Shown here one piece after another: positions 1 to 6,302 of a DNA stretch of 10,765 nt (position 1 is the first letter of the stretch; every line of letters begins with the position of its first letter). This DNA comes from Acetobacteraceae bacterium (GTDB lineage Bacteria > Pseudomonadota > Alphaproteobacteria > Acetobacterales > Acetobacteraceae). The translations under genes and the position numbers were made by a program. The stretch spans positions 1 to 10,765 of the forward strand of contig DAHWNE010000204.1 in assembly GCA_027340195.1 (NCBI GenBank), read 5' to 3'. The notes beneath the pieces were generated by a model. The model was not told the origin of the DNA, ran no database searches, and saw nothing but the letters and a program-made list of their open reading frames with translations.

Positions 1-158
1 GCCTGTTGATGGTGGTGCTGGCCGAGGACGCGCTGATCGGCGGCGACTCCCGCCGCGCCCTCGATCGCTACGACGCGCTTCGGATGCGGGTCTGGCCCGA
101 TGTGCGGCCTGGGGAGGGGCAGAACCCGGTCGCCCCGCTGGTCTGGGTGGCGGCATGA
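1..158 (+). CDS. C-terminal end of an unidentified protein (5' truncated)
   Basis: An open frame enters from the left edge (first full codon at position 3) and ends at TGA 156-158, giving 51 residues that begin LLMVVLAEDALIGG and end VAPLVWVAA. The reading is supported by the ATGA overlap: its stop shares bases with the ATG of the next gene, which is typical of translationally coupled genes in one operon. The visible piece has an acidic/hydrophobic helix, then an Arg-rich stretch (RRALDRYDALRMRVW), and no motif I can assign. Relatives of the downstream ATPase are, as I recall, often encoded beside TerB-domain proteins or superfamily 2 helicases, so the missing part may be one of these. The tail itself does not show that, and no function is assigned. 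Confidence 0.6.
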   Translation, partial: LLMVVLAEDALIGGDSRRALDRYDALRMRVWPDVRPGEGQNPVAPLVWVAA

Positions 159-1393
159 AGCTCGATTCGCGCATCGCCATCGAGGCGCTTCGCGCCGGGG
201 TGCCCAACCGCACCGCCATCCGGCTGCTGGGCACCGAGCAGGGGCGGATCGAATCCGCCTTCGACGACGCAATCGAAACCGCCTGGAACCCCGACCGCCG
301 TCCGGGCTTCGGCATCGCCGGTGGCTTCGGCGCGGGAAAGTCGCATCTGCTGGGCTATCTGGCCGAGGCCGCCCGCGCCCATCGCGCGGTGGTCAGCCGG
401 GTGGCGATCAGCAAGGAGACCCCGCTCGCCAACCAGGCCGCGGTCTTCGCCGCCGCGGTGCGCACGGCCGAGTTGCCGGATTCCGCCGATGACGCGCTCG
501 GCGCCTGCCTCGTCGCCCTGCGCGAACAGCCCGACCGGCTGGATGCGCTGGAAGCCAGGATCGCCGCGTCGGACTCCGGCTTCGCCCCGGTCTTCGCCGC
601 GCTGCTGCGCCTGCTGGGCCGGGCCGGCGACGCCGCCGGGGTGATCCAGGCCTTCGAGCGGATGCTGGCCGGCGGGCGGCTTTCCGCGGTCTGGCTGCGC
701 GGCGCGCTGCGCGATGCCGGCATCCGCGGGAAATTCGCCCCGACGCGGGCCGATGCCCGCGATCTGCCGGCGCAGCGGCTGGCGTTCCTGCCCCGGCTGT
801 TCCAGGCCGCCGGCTATGGCCCGTGGTGCCTGTTCCTCGACGAGGTCGAGCTCATCGGTCGCTACAGCGCCCTGCAACGCGGCCTCGCCTATGCCGAACT
901 CGCGCGCTGGCTCGGCCTGGGCGGTGGCGCCCGTCCGCCGGGGCTGGTCAGCCTGTTCGCGGTGACCGACGATTTCACCGCCTCGGTGACAGGCCCCCGC
1001 GACGACGCACGGGCGCTGCCCGACCGGCTCCGCCTCAAGGGCCGCGAGGCGGAGGCGAAGCTGGCGCCCGCCGGCATCGAGGCGATCGCGCGCGCCGAGC
1101 GCGACCATCGCCTGTCCCCGCCCGGCGAGGCCACGCTCGCCGCCTGCCACGACCGGCTGCGCGCCCTCTATTCCGAGGCCTATGACTGGCCGGCTCCGGC
1201 GCTGCCGCCGCCGGTGCGCACCGGCTCGCGCACCATGCGCCACTACATCAAGGGCTGGGTCACGCAATGGGACCTGGCCCGGTTGCTGGGCCGGACCGGG
1301 CCGCTGGTCACCGAGGCGCTGGTGACCACCTACACCGAGGAAATCAGCCTGGAGACCGCCCCGGTCGAGGCCGACGAGGCGGAGTTCGAGTAG
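155..1393 (+). CDS. P-loop ATPase of the BREX BrxD / DUF2791 type
   Basis: This 412-residue protein is a predicted cytoplasmic ATPase. A Walker A loop, GGFGAGKSH, lies at residues 56-64, followed by a strand ending ISKETPL (85-91), as in BrxD-like proteins. A Walker B strand, CLFLDEVE, lies at 225-232, with a sensor-like strand SLFAVTDDF at 266-274. The C-terminus has a basic/aromatic helix (MRHYIKGWVTQWDLARL, from 361) and an acidic tail. Length and motif order fit the DUF2791 family, which includes BrxD of type 2 BREX phage-defence loci. The start at 155 overlaps the upstream stop by 4 bp and has GGGTGG just before it, so translation is probably coupled. The known BREX partners (methylase PglX, phosphatase PglZ, the large ATPase BrxC/PglY) are not in the window. 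Downstream lie unrelated housekeeping-type genes, so this is the last gene of its operon. Its biochemical role is unknown to me; a DNA-linked defence or stress role is inferred from the family. Confidence 0.75.
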   Translation: MKLDSRIAIEALRAGVPNRTAIRLLGTEQGRIESAFDDAIETAWNPDRRPGFGIAGGFGAGKSHLLGYLAEAARAHRAVVSRVAISKETPLANQAAVFAAAVRTAELPDSADDALGACLVALREQPDRLDALEARIAASDSGFAPVFAALLRLLGRAGDAAGVIQAFERMLAGGRLSAVWLRGALRDAGIRGKFAPTRADARDLPAQRLAFLPRLFQAAGYGPWCLFLDEVELIGRYSALQRGLAYAELARWLGLGGGARPPGLVSLFAVTDDFTASVTGPRDDARALPDRLRLKGREAEAKLAPAGIEAIARAERDHRLSPPGEATLAACHDRLRALYSEAYDWPAPALPPPVRTGSRTMRHYIKGWVTQWDLARLLGRTGPLVTEALVTTYTEEISLETAPVEADEAEFE

Positions 1394-1451
1394 CCTCCCT
1401 CCATCCGCCTTGCCGTCCCGCGCCGCCGCCTCCCGCGGCCGGGTTTCGTCG

Positions 1452-1510
1452 GCCGTCATGCCCGCGCGGGATCGCGGCGTTGGGATGTCCGCGCGGGCCG
1501 GGATGGCGGC
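1452..1510. repeat. Interrupted palindrome (REP-like or hairpin element) in spacer
   Basis: This lies in the 165-bp gap after the BrxD-like gene. The inner arms GCCCGCGCGG (1460-1469) and CCGCGCGGGC (1489-1498) are perfectly complementary over 10 bp with a 19-base loop. The outer arms GCCGTCAT (1452-1459) and ATGGCGGC (1503-1510) add 8 pairs including one G-T wobble. The two stems are separated by a 4-base bulge (CGGG, 1499-1502) on the right side only. No T-run follows, so it is not a textbook intrinsic terminator, although it could end or stabilise the upstream transcript. The GTCAT...ATGGC outer ends resemble dispersed palindromic units of alphaproteobacterial genomes. I see only this copy in the window, so repeat status is unproven. 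Confidence 0.5.
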
Positions 1511-1546
1511 TCGCCCCGCCCGGTAGCCCGCGCCGCCGGGGCGGCC

Positions 1547-1558
1547 TATGCTCCGCCC
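1547..1558 (+). promoter_or_regulatory. Probable leaderless -10 element for the nfeD-SPFH pair
   Basis: TATGCT (1547-1552) is followed by exactly six bases and then the ATG at 1559, so the hexamer occupies -12 to -7 relative to the A of the start codon. That is the geometry expected if transcription begins at the start codon. No Shine-Dalgarno sequence precedes the ATG (the bases are CCGCCC). A -35 box is not clear: at 17-bp spacing there is only TAGCCC (1524-1529). The start of dnaE at 7583 shows the same arrangement. Confidence 0.45.
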
Positions 1559-1981
1559 ATGCAATGGGCCTTCCTGATTCTCGCCCTGCTCGCCGGGTTG
1601 TCGGAATTGCACACCGGCACGTTCTATCTTGCCGCGATCGCCGCCGTGGCCTTCGTCACCTTCCTGCTCGGCTTCGTGCTGCCCGATGAAGCCCTGCTGA
1701 TGACCTTCCTCGGCGGCCTGGTGGTCGCGCTGGTCCTGGTCTGGCTCATCCGCCGCCGTTTCGCGCGCCGGGCCGGTCTGCGCGATTTCGATCTCGGCCA
1801 GCCGGTCACGGTGGATCGCATCGACCCCGGCACCGGGCGGCTGGTGGTGCATTACCGCGGCACAAGCTGGGAGGCCGAGATGCCCGCCGGCGCCGCGCCC
1901 GCCCCCGGGGCGGCGGCGCGCATCGTCGGCCGCACCGGCAATCGCCTCCGTCTCGCCCCCCTGTTGGAGCCGCCGCCATGA
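1559..1981 (+). CDS. NfeD-like membrane protein
   Basis: This 140-residue inner-membrane protein has hydrophobic segments at about 3-14, 20-41 and 44-64, then a basic RRRFARR stop-transfer stretch. A soluble C-terminal domain of about 75-135 carries the YRGTSWEAE signature (99-107) of the NfeD OB-fold. It is the short form, similar in size to E. coli YbbJ, and lacks the N-terminal ClpP-like protease domain of long NfeD proteins. The family partners with SPFH/stomatin proteins, and here the partner gene begins within its stop codon (ATG 1978, TGA 1979-1981). The likely role is to assist assembly or function of the SPFH protein in the membrane; no enzymatic activity is expected. The start at 1559 is preferred because of the leaderless-type -10 element directly upstream and because it begins the first membrane segment. 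Confidence 0.88.
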   Translation: MQWAFLILALLAGLSELHTGTFYLAAIAAVAFVTFLLGFVLPDEALLMTFLGGLVVALVLVWLIRRRFARRAGLRDFDLGQPVTVDRIDPGTGRLVVHYRGTSWEAEMPAGAAPAPGAAARIVGRTGNRLRLAPLLEPPP

Positions 1982-2967
1982 GCGCCATCCTGCCCCTCAT
2001 CATCGTCATCCTGCTGCTGATGTTCGCCTTCGCGGTGCTGCGCAACGGGTTGCGCATCGTGCCGCAGCAGCAGGCCTGGGTGGTGGAGCGTCTCGGCCGC
2101 TTCCACCGCGTGCTGGGCCCCGGTCTCAACCTGCTGATCCCGTTCACCGACCGCGTGGCTTACCGGTTCGACACCCGCGAGGTGCCGACCGAAGTGCCGC
2201 CGCAGGTCTGCATCTCGCTCGACAACACCACGCTCACGGTGGATGGGTTCCTCTATCTGCAGATCACCGATCCGGTGAAGGCGGCGTATGGGTCGTCGAG
2301 CCCGATGAACGCGGCGATGCAGCTGGCGCAGACCACGATGCGCTCGGAGATCGGCAAGCTGCACCTGGACCAGGCGCTGTCCTCGCGTCAGTTGCTGAAC
2401 ACCGCGGTCGCCGCCTCGGTCGATGAGGCGGCGGTGAACTGGGGCATCAAGGTGCTGCGCTACGAGATCAAGGACATCAACCCGCCGCCCGAGATCCTGC
2501 GCGCGATGGAATTGCAGATCACCGCCGAGCGCGAGAAGCGCGCCACCATCGCCCGCTCGGAAGGCCAGCGCCAGCAGCAGATCAATACCTCCGAGGGGCA
2601 GCGCCAGCAGGAGATCAACATCGCCGACGGCCGCCGCCAGGCCGAGGTGCTGCGCGCCGAGGGCGAGGCCAAGGCGATCGAGCTGGTCGCCGCCGCCACC
2701 TCCGCGGCGATCCGCACCATCGGCGCGGCGACGGTCGGGGATGGCGGGATGGCGGCGATGCAGATGCAGCTGGCGAAGGATTTCATCGGCCAGTGGGGGG
2801 CGCTGGCGAAGGCCGGCACCACGCTGATCGTGCCGGCGGATCTGGGCAATGTGGGCGCGGTGGTGGGGACCGCGCTGCGGATGGTGCAGCCGATGGCGCC
2901 GACGCCGGCAACCGCCGGGCCGGCCGCCCCAGGTGGTGCCTCGGTGCCGGCGGTGGGGCCGTCATAA
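1978..2967 (+). CDS. qmcA: SPFH/stomatin-like protein (QmcA type)
   Basis: This is a 329-residue membrane-anchored SPFH (band 7) protein. Residues 4-20 form a single N-terminal membrane segment. The SPFH domain follows (about 25-185), with family-typical IVPQQQAWVVERLGRF, PGLNLLIPF and WGIKVLRYEIKDINPPPEIL stretches. Residues 180-240 are a charged coiled coil built of four 11-residue repeats. A Gly/Ala/Met region and an Ala/Pro-rich, low-complexity tail (304-329) end the protein. Such proteins oligomerise into rings or microdomains in the membrane, and QmcA-like members associate with membrane proteases. The 4-bp overlap with the NfeD gene, plus GGAG at 1966-1969 eight bases before the ATG, shows co-expression. 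The symbol rests on similarity to E. coli QmcA and on the ybbJ-qmcA-like pairing; strict orthology is not tested. Confidence 0.88.
   Translation: MSAILPLIIVILLLMFAFAVLRNGLRIVPQQQAWVVERLGRFHRVLGPGLNLLIPFTDRVAYRFDTREVPTEVPPQVCISLDNTTLTVDGFLYLQITDPVKAAYGSSSPMNAAMQLAQTTMRSEIGKLHLDQALSSRQLLNTAVAASVDEAAVNWGIKVLRYEIKDINPPPEILRAMELQITAEREKRATIARSEGQRQQQINTSEGQRQQEINIADGRRQAEVLRAEGEAKAIELVAAATSAAIRTIGAATVGDGGMAAMQMQLAKDFIGQWGALAKAGTTLIVPADLGNVGAVVGTALRMVQPMAPTPATAGPAAPGGASVPAVGPS
2554..2685 (+). repeat. Four 33-bp units encoding hendecad coiled-coil repeats in the SPFH gene
   Basis: Codons 193-236 of the SPFH gene form four consecutive 11-residue units: RSEGQRQQQIN, TSEGQRQQEIN, IADGRRQAEVL and RAEGEAKAIEL. 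The first two units share 26 of 33 bases (my hand count), suggesting tandem duplication. The later two keep the pattern A/S-E/D-G with a hydrophobic residue near the end. An 11-residue period is what a right-handed coiled coil or long SPFH helix requires, so the repeat is probably structural. Confidence 0.75.
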
Positions 2968-3033
2968 AACCATCGCTTGCGCGGGCGGCGCGGCGACGCA
3001 AAACGGATCGGATCGTTCCAGGGGGGTCTCTCT

Positions 3034-4962
3034 ATGCTCATCCGCCGTCTCGTCGCCCTGTTCGGTGCCACCGCGCTCGGCCTCTCGCTCGCGCGCGGGA
3101 AGGGTATCGATGCCGCGCCCACGCCCGATGTGCGCCCCTATGTGGTGCCGGCGGCAAAGGAACCGCGCCTGACGCCGGCGCAGCGTCTGGCGCTGGTGCG
3201 CCGGCATATCCGCTACGTGTTCGTGCTGTATCAGGAAAACCGGTCGTTCGATTCCTATTTCGGCACCTACCCCGGCGCGGACGGCATCTACAGCCGCCCC
3301 GCCGCCGACACCCCGGGTTTCACCCAGCCGATCCTGAACACCGACGGCACGATGGGCAGCATCTCGCCGTTCCGCATCGGCCCCGCGCAATTCGCCGCCG
3401 ACACCGATGACGTGGACCATTCCCACGACATCCTGTTCCGCAAGATGGACATCGACGGCAACCGCGCCCTGATGGATCATTTCGCCCTGGCCGAGGAGCG
3501 CAAATGGTCCCCCCACGGCAACCCGAGCCTGATGGCCAAGCAGTTCGGCGAGCTCACGATGGCCTACGAGGATTGCGACACCGTCCCCATCCTGTGGCGC
3601 TACGCCGATCGGTTCACCCTGTTCGACCACATCTTCCAGGAGATCGTCGGTCCCTCGACCCCGGGCAACCTGTCCATCATTGCCGCCCAGACCGGGGTGA
3701 CGCAGTGGATGCTGCATCCGGCCGAGGCCTGGTGGGATGCGAACCACGATCGCGGCGAGCCGGTGGCCAACGATTCCGACCCGTTCTGGGGGTCGCCCCT
3801 GGACAAGGGGCCGGATCCGATCGCGGTCAATGCGCATGACTTCCAGGGTCCGCACCCGTATCCGATACAGATCAACCAGACCTATGCCTCGCTGCCGCTG
3901 ACCCTGGCCGGGCGCACCCTGCCCGCGGTGGTGCGCAAGGACCGCGACCCGGCCACGGATCTCGCCGACGTGCATCAGGACGTGACGGCAATCGGGCGCG
4001 CCGGGCACGCCTCGGTGGCGTGGCGCTGGTTCCAGGAGGGCTTCGACCACGAGCCGACCGATCCGGTCGATCCGACCGATGCCACCGGCCAGCACGCCTC
4101 CTACATCACCCATCACAACGGGCCGCAGTATTTCGGCTATATCGCCAACAACCCGGCGATGCGGGCGAAGCTGAAGGGGCTCGAGGATTTCTTCACCGCG
4201 CTGAAGGCGGGAACCCTGCCGGCGGCGGGCGGGGTGTTCTACGTCAAGGGCGGGTTCGACAATATCTTCGGGCTGAAGCCGGCCGATCCCGCCGCCGCGG
4301 TCGCCCGCCGCTTCCTGGGGGATGACGATCATCCGGGCTATTCGGATGCCGAGATCAGCGAGGCGATGCTGGCGCGCGCGGTCAACGCCATCGCCGCCAG
4401 CCGCTACTGGAAGCACGCCGCCATCATCATCACCTGGGACGATTCCGAGGGCGATTACGACCACGTCCCCCCGCCGGCGCTGCAATACGGGCCGAACGGC
4501 GATCGCATCAGCGACGGGCCGCGGGTGCCGCTGTTGCTGATCTCGCCCTACGCGCGGGTTCATGCGGTGGCGCACGCGGTGGGCAATCATGCCTCGGTGG
4601 TGAAATTCGTCGATGCCGTGTTCGGGCTGACGCCGCTCGCCAAGCTGCCGGACGAGTTGGAGGGGCGGAGGATCGGACGGCTGCGCTTCCACCAGGCCGG
4701 GCTCGGGCCGGAGGACGCGCTGACCCCGGACGTGACCAATCTGCTCTCGGCGTTCGATGCGGCGCGGCTCGACGGGCGGGTGGCGCCGCTGCCGCCCTCC
4801 TATGCCGAGGTGCCGGCGGCCCTGGTGGACCGGCTGCCGCAGCAGACCGGCTACGGCTGCAAGGCGGTCGGGATCGTGCCGGTCGATGTGCAGCGCGGCA
4901 TCCGTACCGCGCCGCCGGCTGATTTCAACCCGCGGCCGAGGACCCAGCCGACCCGCGGCTGA
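3034..4962 (+). CDS. Exported phosphoesterase (phospholipase C / acid phosphatase family)
   Basis: This 642-residue protein belongs to the phosphoesterase family that includes bacterial phospholipase C and acid phosphatase AcpA, metalloenzymes that cleave phosphate esters outside the cytoplasm. Visible signatures are the N-terminal strand YVFVLYQENRSFDSYFG (61-77) with the nucleophile/metal region, DHSHD (128-132), IVGPSTPGN (204-212, where many relatives have GPTxPN), and TWDDSEGDYDHVPPP (467-481). The N-terminus has twin arginines (4-5) and a hydrophobic stretch (6-20), so it is a Sec or possibly Tat signal. Cleavage may fall near ARG or IDA (20-27). I chose ATG 3034 because AGGGGGG (3020-3026) lies seven bases upstream and the signal peptide starts there; an in-frame TTG at 2977 would add 19 unlikely residues. 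The substrate (phospholipid, phosphomonoester or other) cannot be read from sequence. It lies 66 bp downstream of the SPFH gene and could be co-transcribed. Confidence 0.85.
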   Translation: MLIRRLVALFGATALGLSLARGKGIDAAPTPDVRPYVVPAAKEPRLTPAQRLALVRRHIRYVFVLYQENRSFDSYFGTYPGADGIYSRPAADTPGFTQPILNTDGTMGSISPFRIGPAQFAADTDDVDHSHDILFRKMDIDGNRALMDHFALAEERKWSPHGNPSLMAKQFGELTMAYEDCDTVPILWRYADRFTLFDHIFQEIVGPSTPGNLSIIAAQTGVTQWMLHPAEAWWDANHDRGEPVANDSDPFWGSPLDKGPDPIAVNAHDFQGPHPYPIQINQTYASLPLTLAGRTLPAVVRKDRDPATDLADVHQDVTAIGRAGHASVAWRWFQEGFDHEPTDPVDPTDATGQHASYITHHNGPQYFGYIANNPAMRAKLKGLEDFFTALKAGTLPAAGGVFYVKGGFDNIFGLKPADPAAAVARRFLGDDDHPGYSDAEISEAMLARAVNAIAASRYWKHAAIIITWDDSEGDYDHVPPPALQYGPNGDRISDGPRVPLLLISPYARVHAVAHAVGNHASVVKFVDAVFGLTPLAKLPDELEGRRIGRLRFHQAGLGPEDALTPDVTNLLSAFDAARLDGRVAPLPPSYAEVPAALVDRLPQQTGYGCKAVGIVPVDVQRGIRTAPPADFNPRPRTQPTRG

Positions 4963-4978
4963 CCGGCCGGCAATCCCG

Positions 4979-5007
4979 TTGCAGCGGAGGCTACCCTCGG
5001 GTAGCCT
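4979..5007 (+). promoter_or_regulatory. Possible promoter of the P450 gene overlapping the palindrome
   Basis: TTGCAG (4979-4984) and TAGCCT (5002-5007) are separated by 17 bp, a standard sigma-70 spacing, and lie 29 bp before the P450 ATG. Each hexamer matches only about half of the consensus, so this is weak on its own. If real, the -10 box and the spacer lie inside the perfect palindrome, which would then act as an operator. The transcript would start near 5014 and include the AGGGAG ribosome binding site (5022-5027). Confidence 0.3.
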
Positions 5008-5011
5008 CCGC
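4984..5011. promoter_or_regulatory. Perfect 28-bp palindrome between phosphoesterase and P450 genes
   Basis: The arm GCGGAGGCTACCC (4984-4996) is exactly complementary to GGGTAGCCTCCGC (4999-5011), with TC between them. In RNA this gives a stem of at least 12 bp with a CTCG tetraloop. It sits 21 bp after the stop of the phosphoesterase gene and 25 bp before the P450 start. No T-run follows (the next bases are CTGACGTGAC). It may be a non-canonical terminator for the upstream gene, a dimeric-regulator operator for the P450 gene, or both. The sequence shows the symmetry; the function is inferred. Confidence 0.6.
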
Positions 5012-5036
5012 CTGACGTGACAGGGAGCGGAGCGCG

Positions 5037-6281
5037 ATGGACGCCGTGGTGCAGGACGACGCATGGTCGGTGCCGCTGGAGCGGATCGACGTCTCCGACC
5101 CGACGTTGTACCAGAATGATTGCTGGCAGCCGTGGTTCGCCCGGCTGCGCCGCGATGCGCCGGTGCATTGGCAGGGCAACGGCCAGTATGGCGCGTTCTG
5201 GTCGCTGTCCCGCGCGGCCGAGGTGCTGGCGGTGGAGGCCGATCCGGTGCGCTTCTCCTCCGCCGCCAGGCTGGGCGGGATCACCATCACCGACCGGCCG
5301 GACGATTTCCGTCGGCCCAGCTTCATCTCGATGGACCCGCCGCAGCACACCGACCAGCGCCGGGTGGTGGCGCCCGCCTTCACCCCCACCAATCTCGGCC
5401 AGCTCGCGCAGACCGTGCGCGCCCACGCGGCGGACATACTGGACCATCTGCCGCGCGGCGAAGTGTTCAACTGGGTCGATCTCGTCGCGGTCGAGCTGAC
5501 CACGCGGATGCTGGCCACGCTGTTCGGCTTCCCCTTCGCCGAGCGCCGCAAGCTGCCCTACTGGTCCGATGTCGCCACCATGGACGTGCGCGCCGGCGGG
5601 GTGGTGGATTCCGAGCAGACGCGGCTCGACATCCTGCGCGAGTGCCTGGAGGTGTTCACCGCCCTGTTCCGCGAGCGCGCCGCCGCCCCGCCGGGGCCGG
5701 ACCTGATTTCCATGCTGGCGCACGGCGCCGGCACCCGCGATCAGCTGGACCGGCCGATGGAGTTCCTGGGCAACCTGGTGCTGCTGAGCGTCGGCGGCAA
5801 CGATACCACCCGCAACTCCATCTCCGGCGGGCTGTGGGCGCTGCACCAGAACCCGGGCGAGATGGCGAAGCTGCGCGCCGACCCGCGGCTGGCGGCTTCG
5901 GCGGCGCAGGAGATCATCCGCTGGGTCTCGCCCATCATCCATATGCGGCGCACCGCGCTGGCCGATGCCGAGATCGGCGGGCAGCGCATTCGCGCCGGCG
6001 ACAAGGTGGTGATGTGGTATCTCTCGGCCAACCGCGACCCCGATTATGTCGCCTCTCCGGACGTGTTCCAGGTGGACCGCGTCCGGCCGCGCCAGCATCT
6101 GTCCTTCGGCTACGGGATCCATCGCTGCGTGGGCGCCCGGCTGGCCGAGTTGCAGCTGACGGTGCTGTGGGAGGAGATCCTGAAGCGCTTTCCGCGCATC
6201 GAGGTGATGGCCGAGCCGCGGCGGATCTATTCGAACTTCATCCGTGGGATCAGCGAGTTGCCGGTGCGGATTCCGGCGTAG
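5037..6281 (+). CDS. Cytochrome P450, CYP153-like terminal alkane/fatty-acid hydroxylase
   Basis: This 414-residue soluble P450 closely resembles CYP153 enzymes, which hydroxylate the terminal carbon of alkanes or fatty acids using ferredoxin-delivered electrons. The heme loop LSFGYGIHRCVGARLAELQL contains the axial cysteine, Cys364. The I-helix has GGNDTTRNS (253-261) with the acid/Thr pair for oxygen activation. The K-helix motif EIIR is at 292-295, followed by HMRRTAL (302-308). GDKVVMWYLSANRDP (321-335) and ELTTRMLATLFGFPF (153-167) match, as I recall them, conserved CYP153 stretches. Length is normal and no residue is obviously missing. AGGGAG (5022-5027) lies nine bases before the ATG. 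No ferredoxin or ferredoxin reductase gene adjoins it, so redox partners must be encoded elsewhere. Assignment to the P450 superfamily is certain; the CYP153 family call is strong but made from memory. Confidence 0.92.
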   Translation: MDAVVQDDAWSVPLERIDVSDPTLYQNDCWQPWFARLRRDAPVHWQGNGQYGAFWSLSRAAEVLAVEADPVRFSSAARLGGITITDRPDDFRRPSFISMDPPQHTDQRRVVAPAFTPTNLGQLAQTVRAHAADILDHLPRGEVFNWVDLVAVELTTRMLATLFGFPFAERRKLPYWSDVATMDVRAGGVVDSEQTRLDILRECLEVFTALFRERAAAPPGPDLISMLAHGAGTRDQLDRPMEFLGNLVLLSVGGNDTTRNSISGGLWALHQNPGEMAKLRADPRLAASAAQEIIRWVSPIIHMRRTALADAEIGGQRIRAGDKVVMWYLSANRDPDYVASPDVFQVDRVRPRQHLSFGYGIHRCVGARLAELQLTVLWEEILKRFPRIEVMAEPRRIYSNFIRGISELPVRIPA

Positions 6282-6302
6282 CTGCCGCCTGCGGGAAAAC
6301 GC

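Noticed and set aside
68..1852. Minus-strand open frame of 594 residues across the BrxD-like and NfeD genes
   Set aside because: It spans two real plus-strand genes and their spacer, and its composition is typical of a GC-rich antisense shadow.
2977..3001. TTGCG...CGCAA inverted repeat after the SPFH gene, considered as a terminator
   Set aside because: Only five pairs with a 15-base loop and no T-run; this is expected by chance in GC-rich sequence.
2962..5064. Minus-strand open frame of 700 residues opposite the phosphoesterase gene
   Set aside because: Its low-complexity His/Arg/Gly-rich translation has no motif, and the plus strand carries a complete exported phosphoesterase with signal peptide and ribosome site.
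4851..6122. Minus-strand open frame of 423 residues opposite the P450 gene
   Set aside because: The plus strand has heme-loop, I-helix and K-helix motifs of a P450; the antisense translation has none.
6282..6302. Gap between convergent P450 and MscS genes, checked for a bidirectional terminator
   Set aside because: Only CCGC-CT-GCGG, too short for a stable hairpin, and no T-run on either strand.
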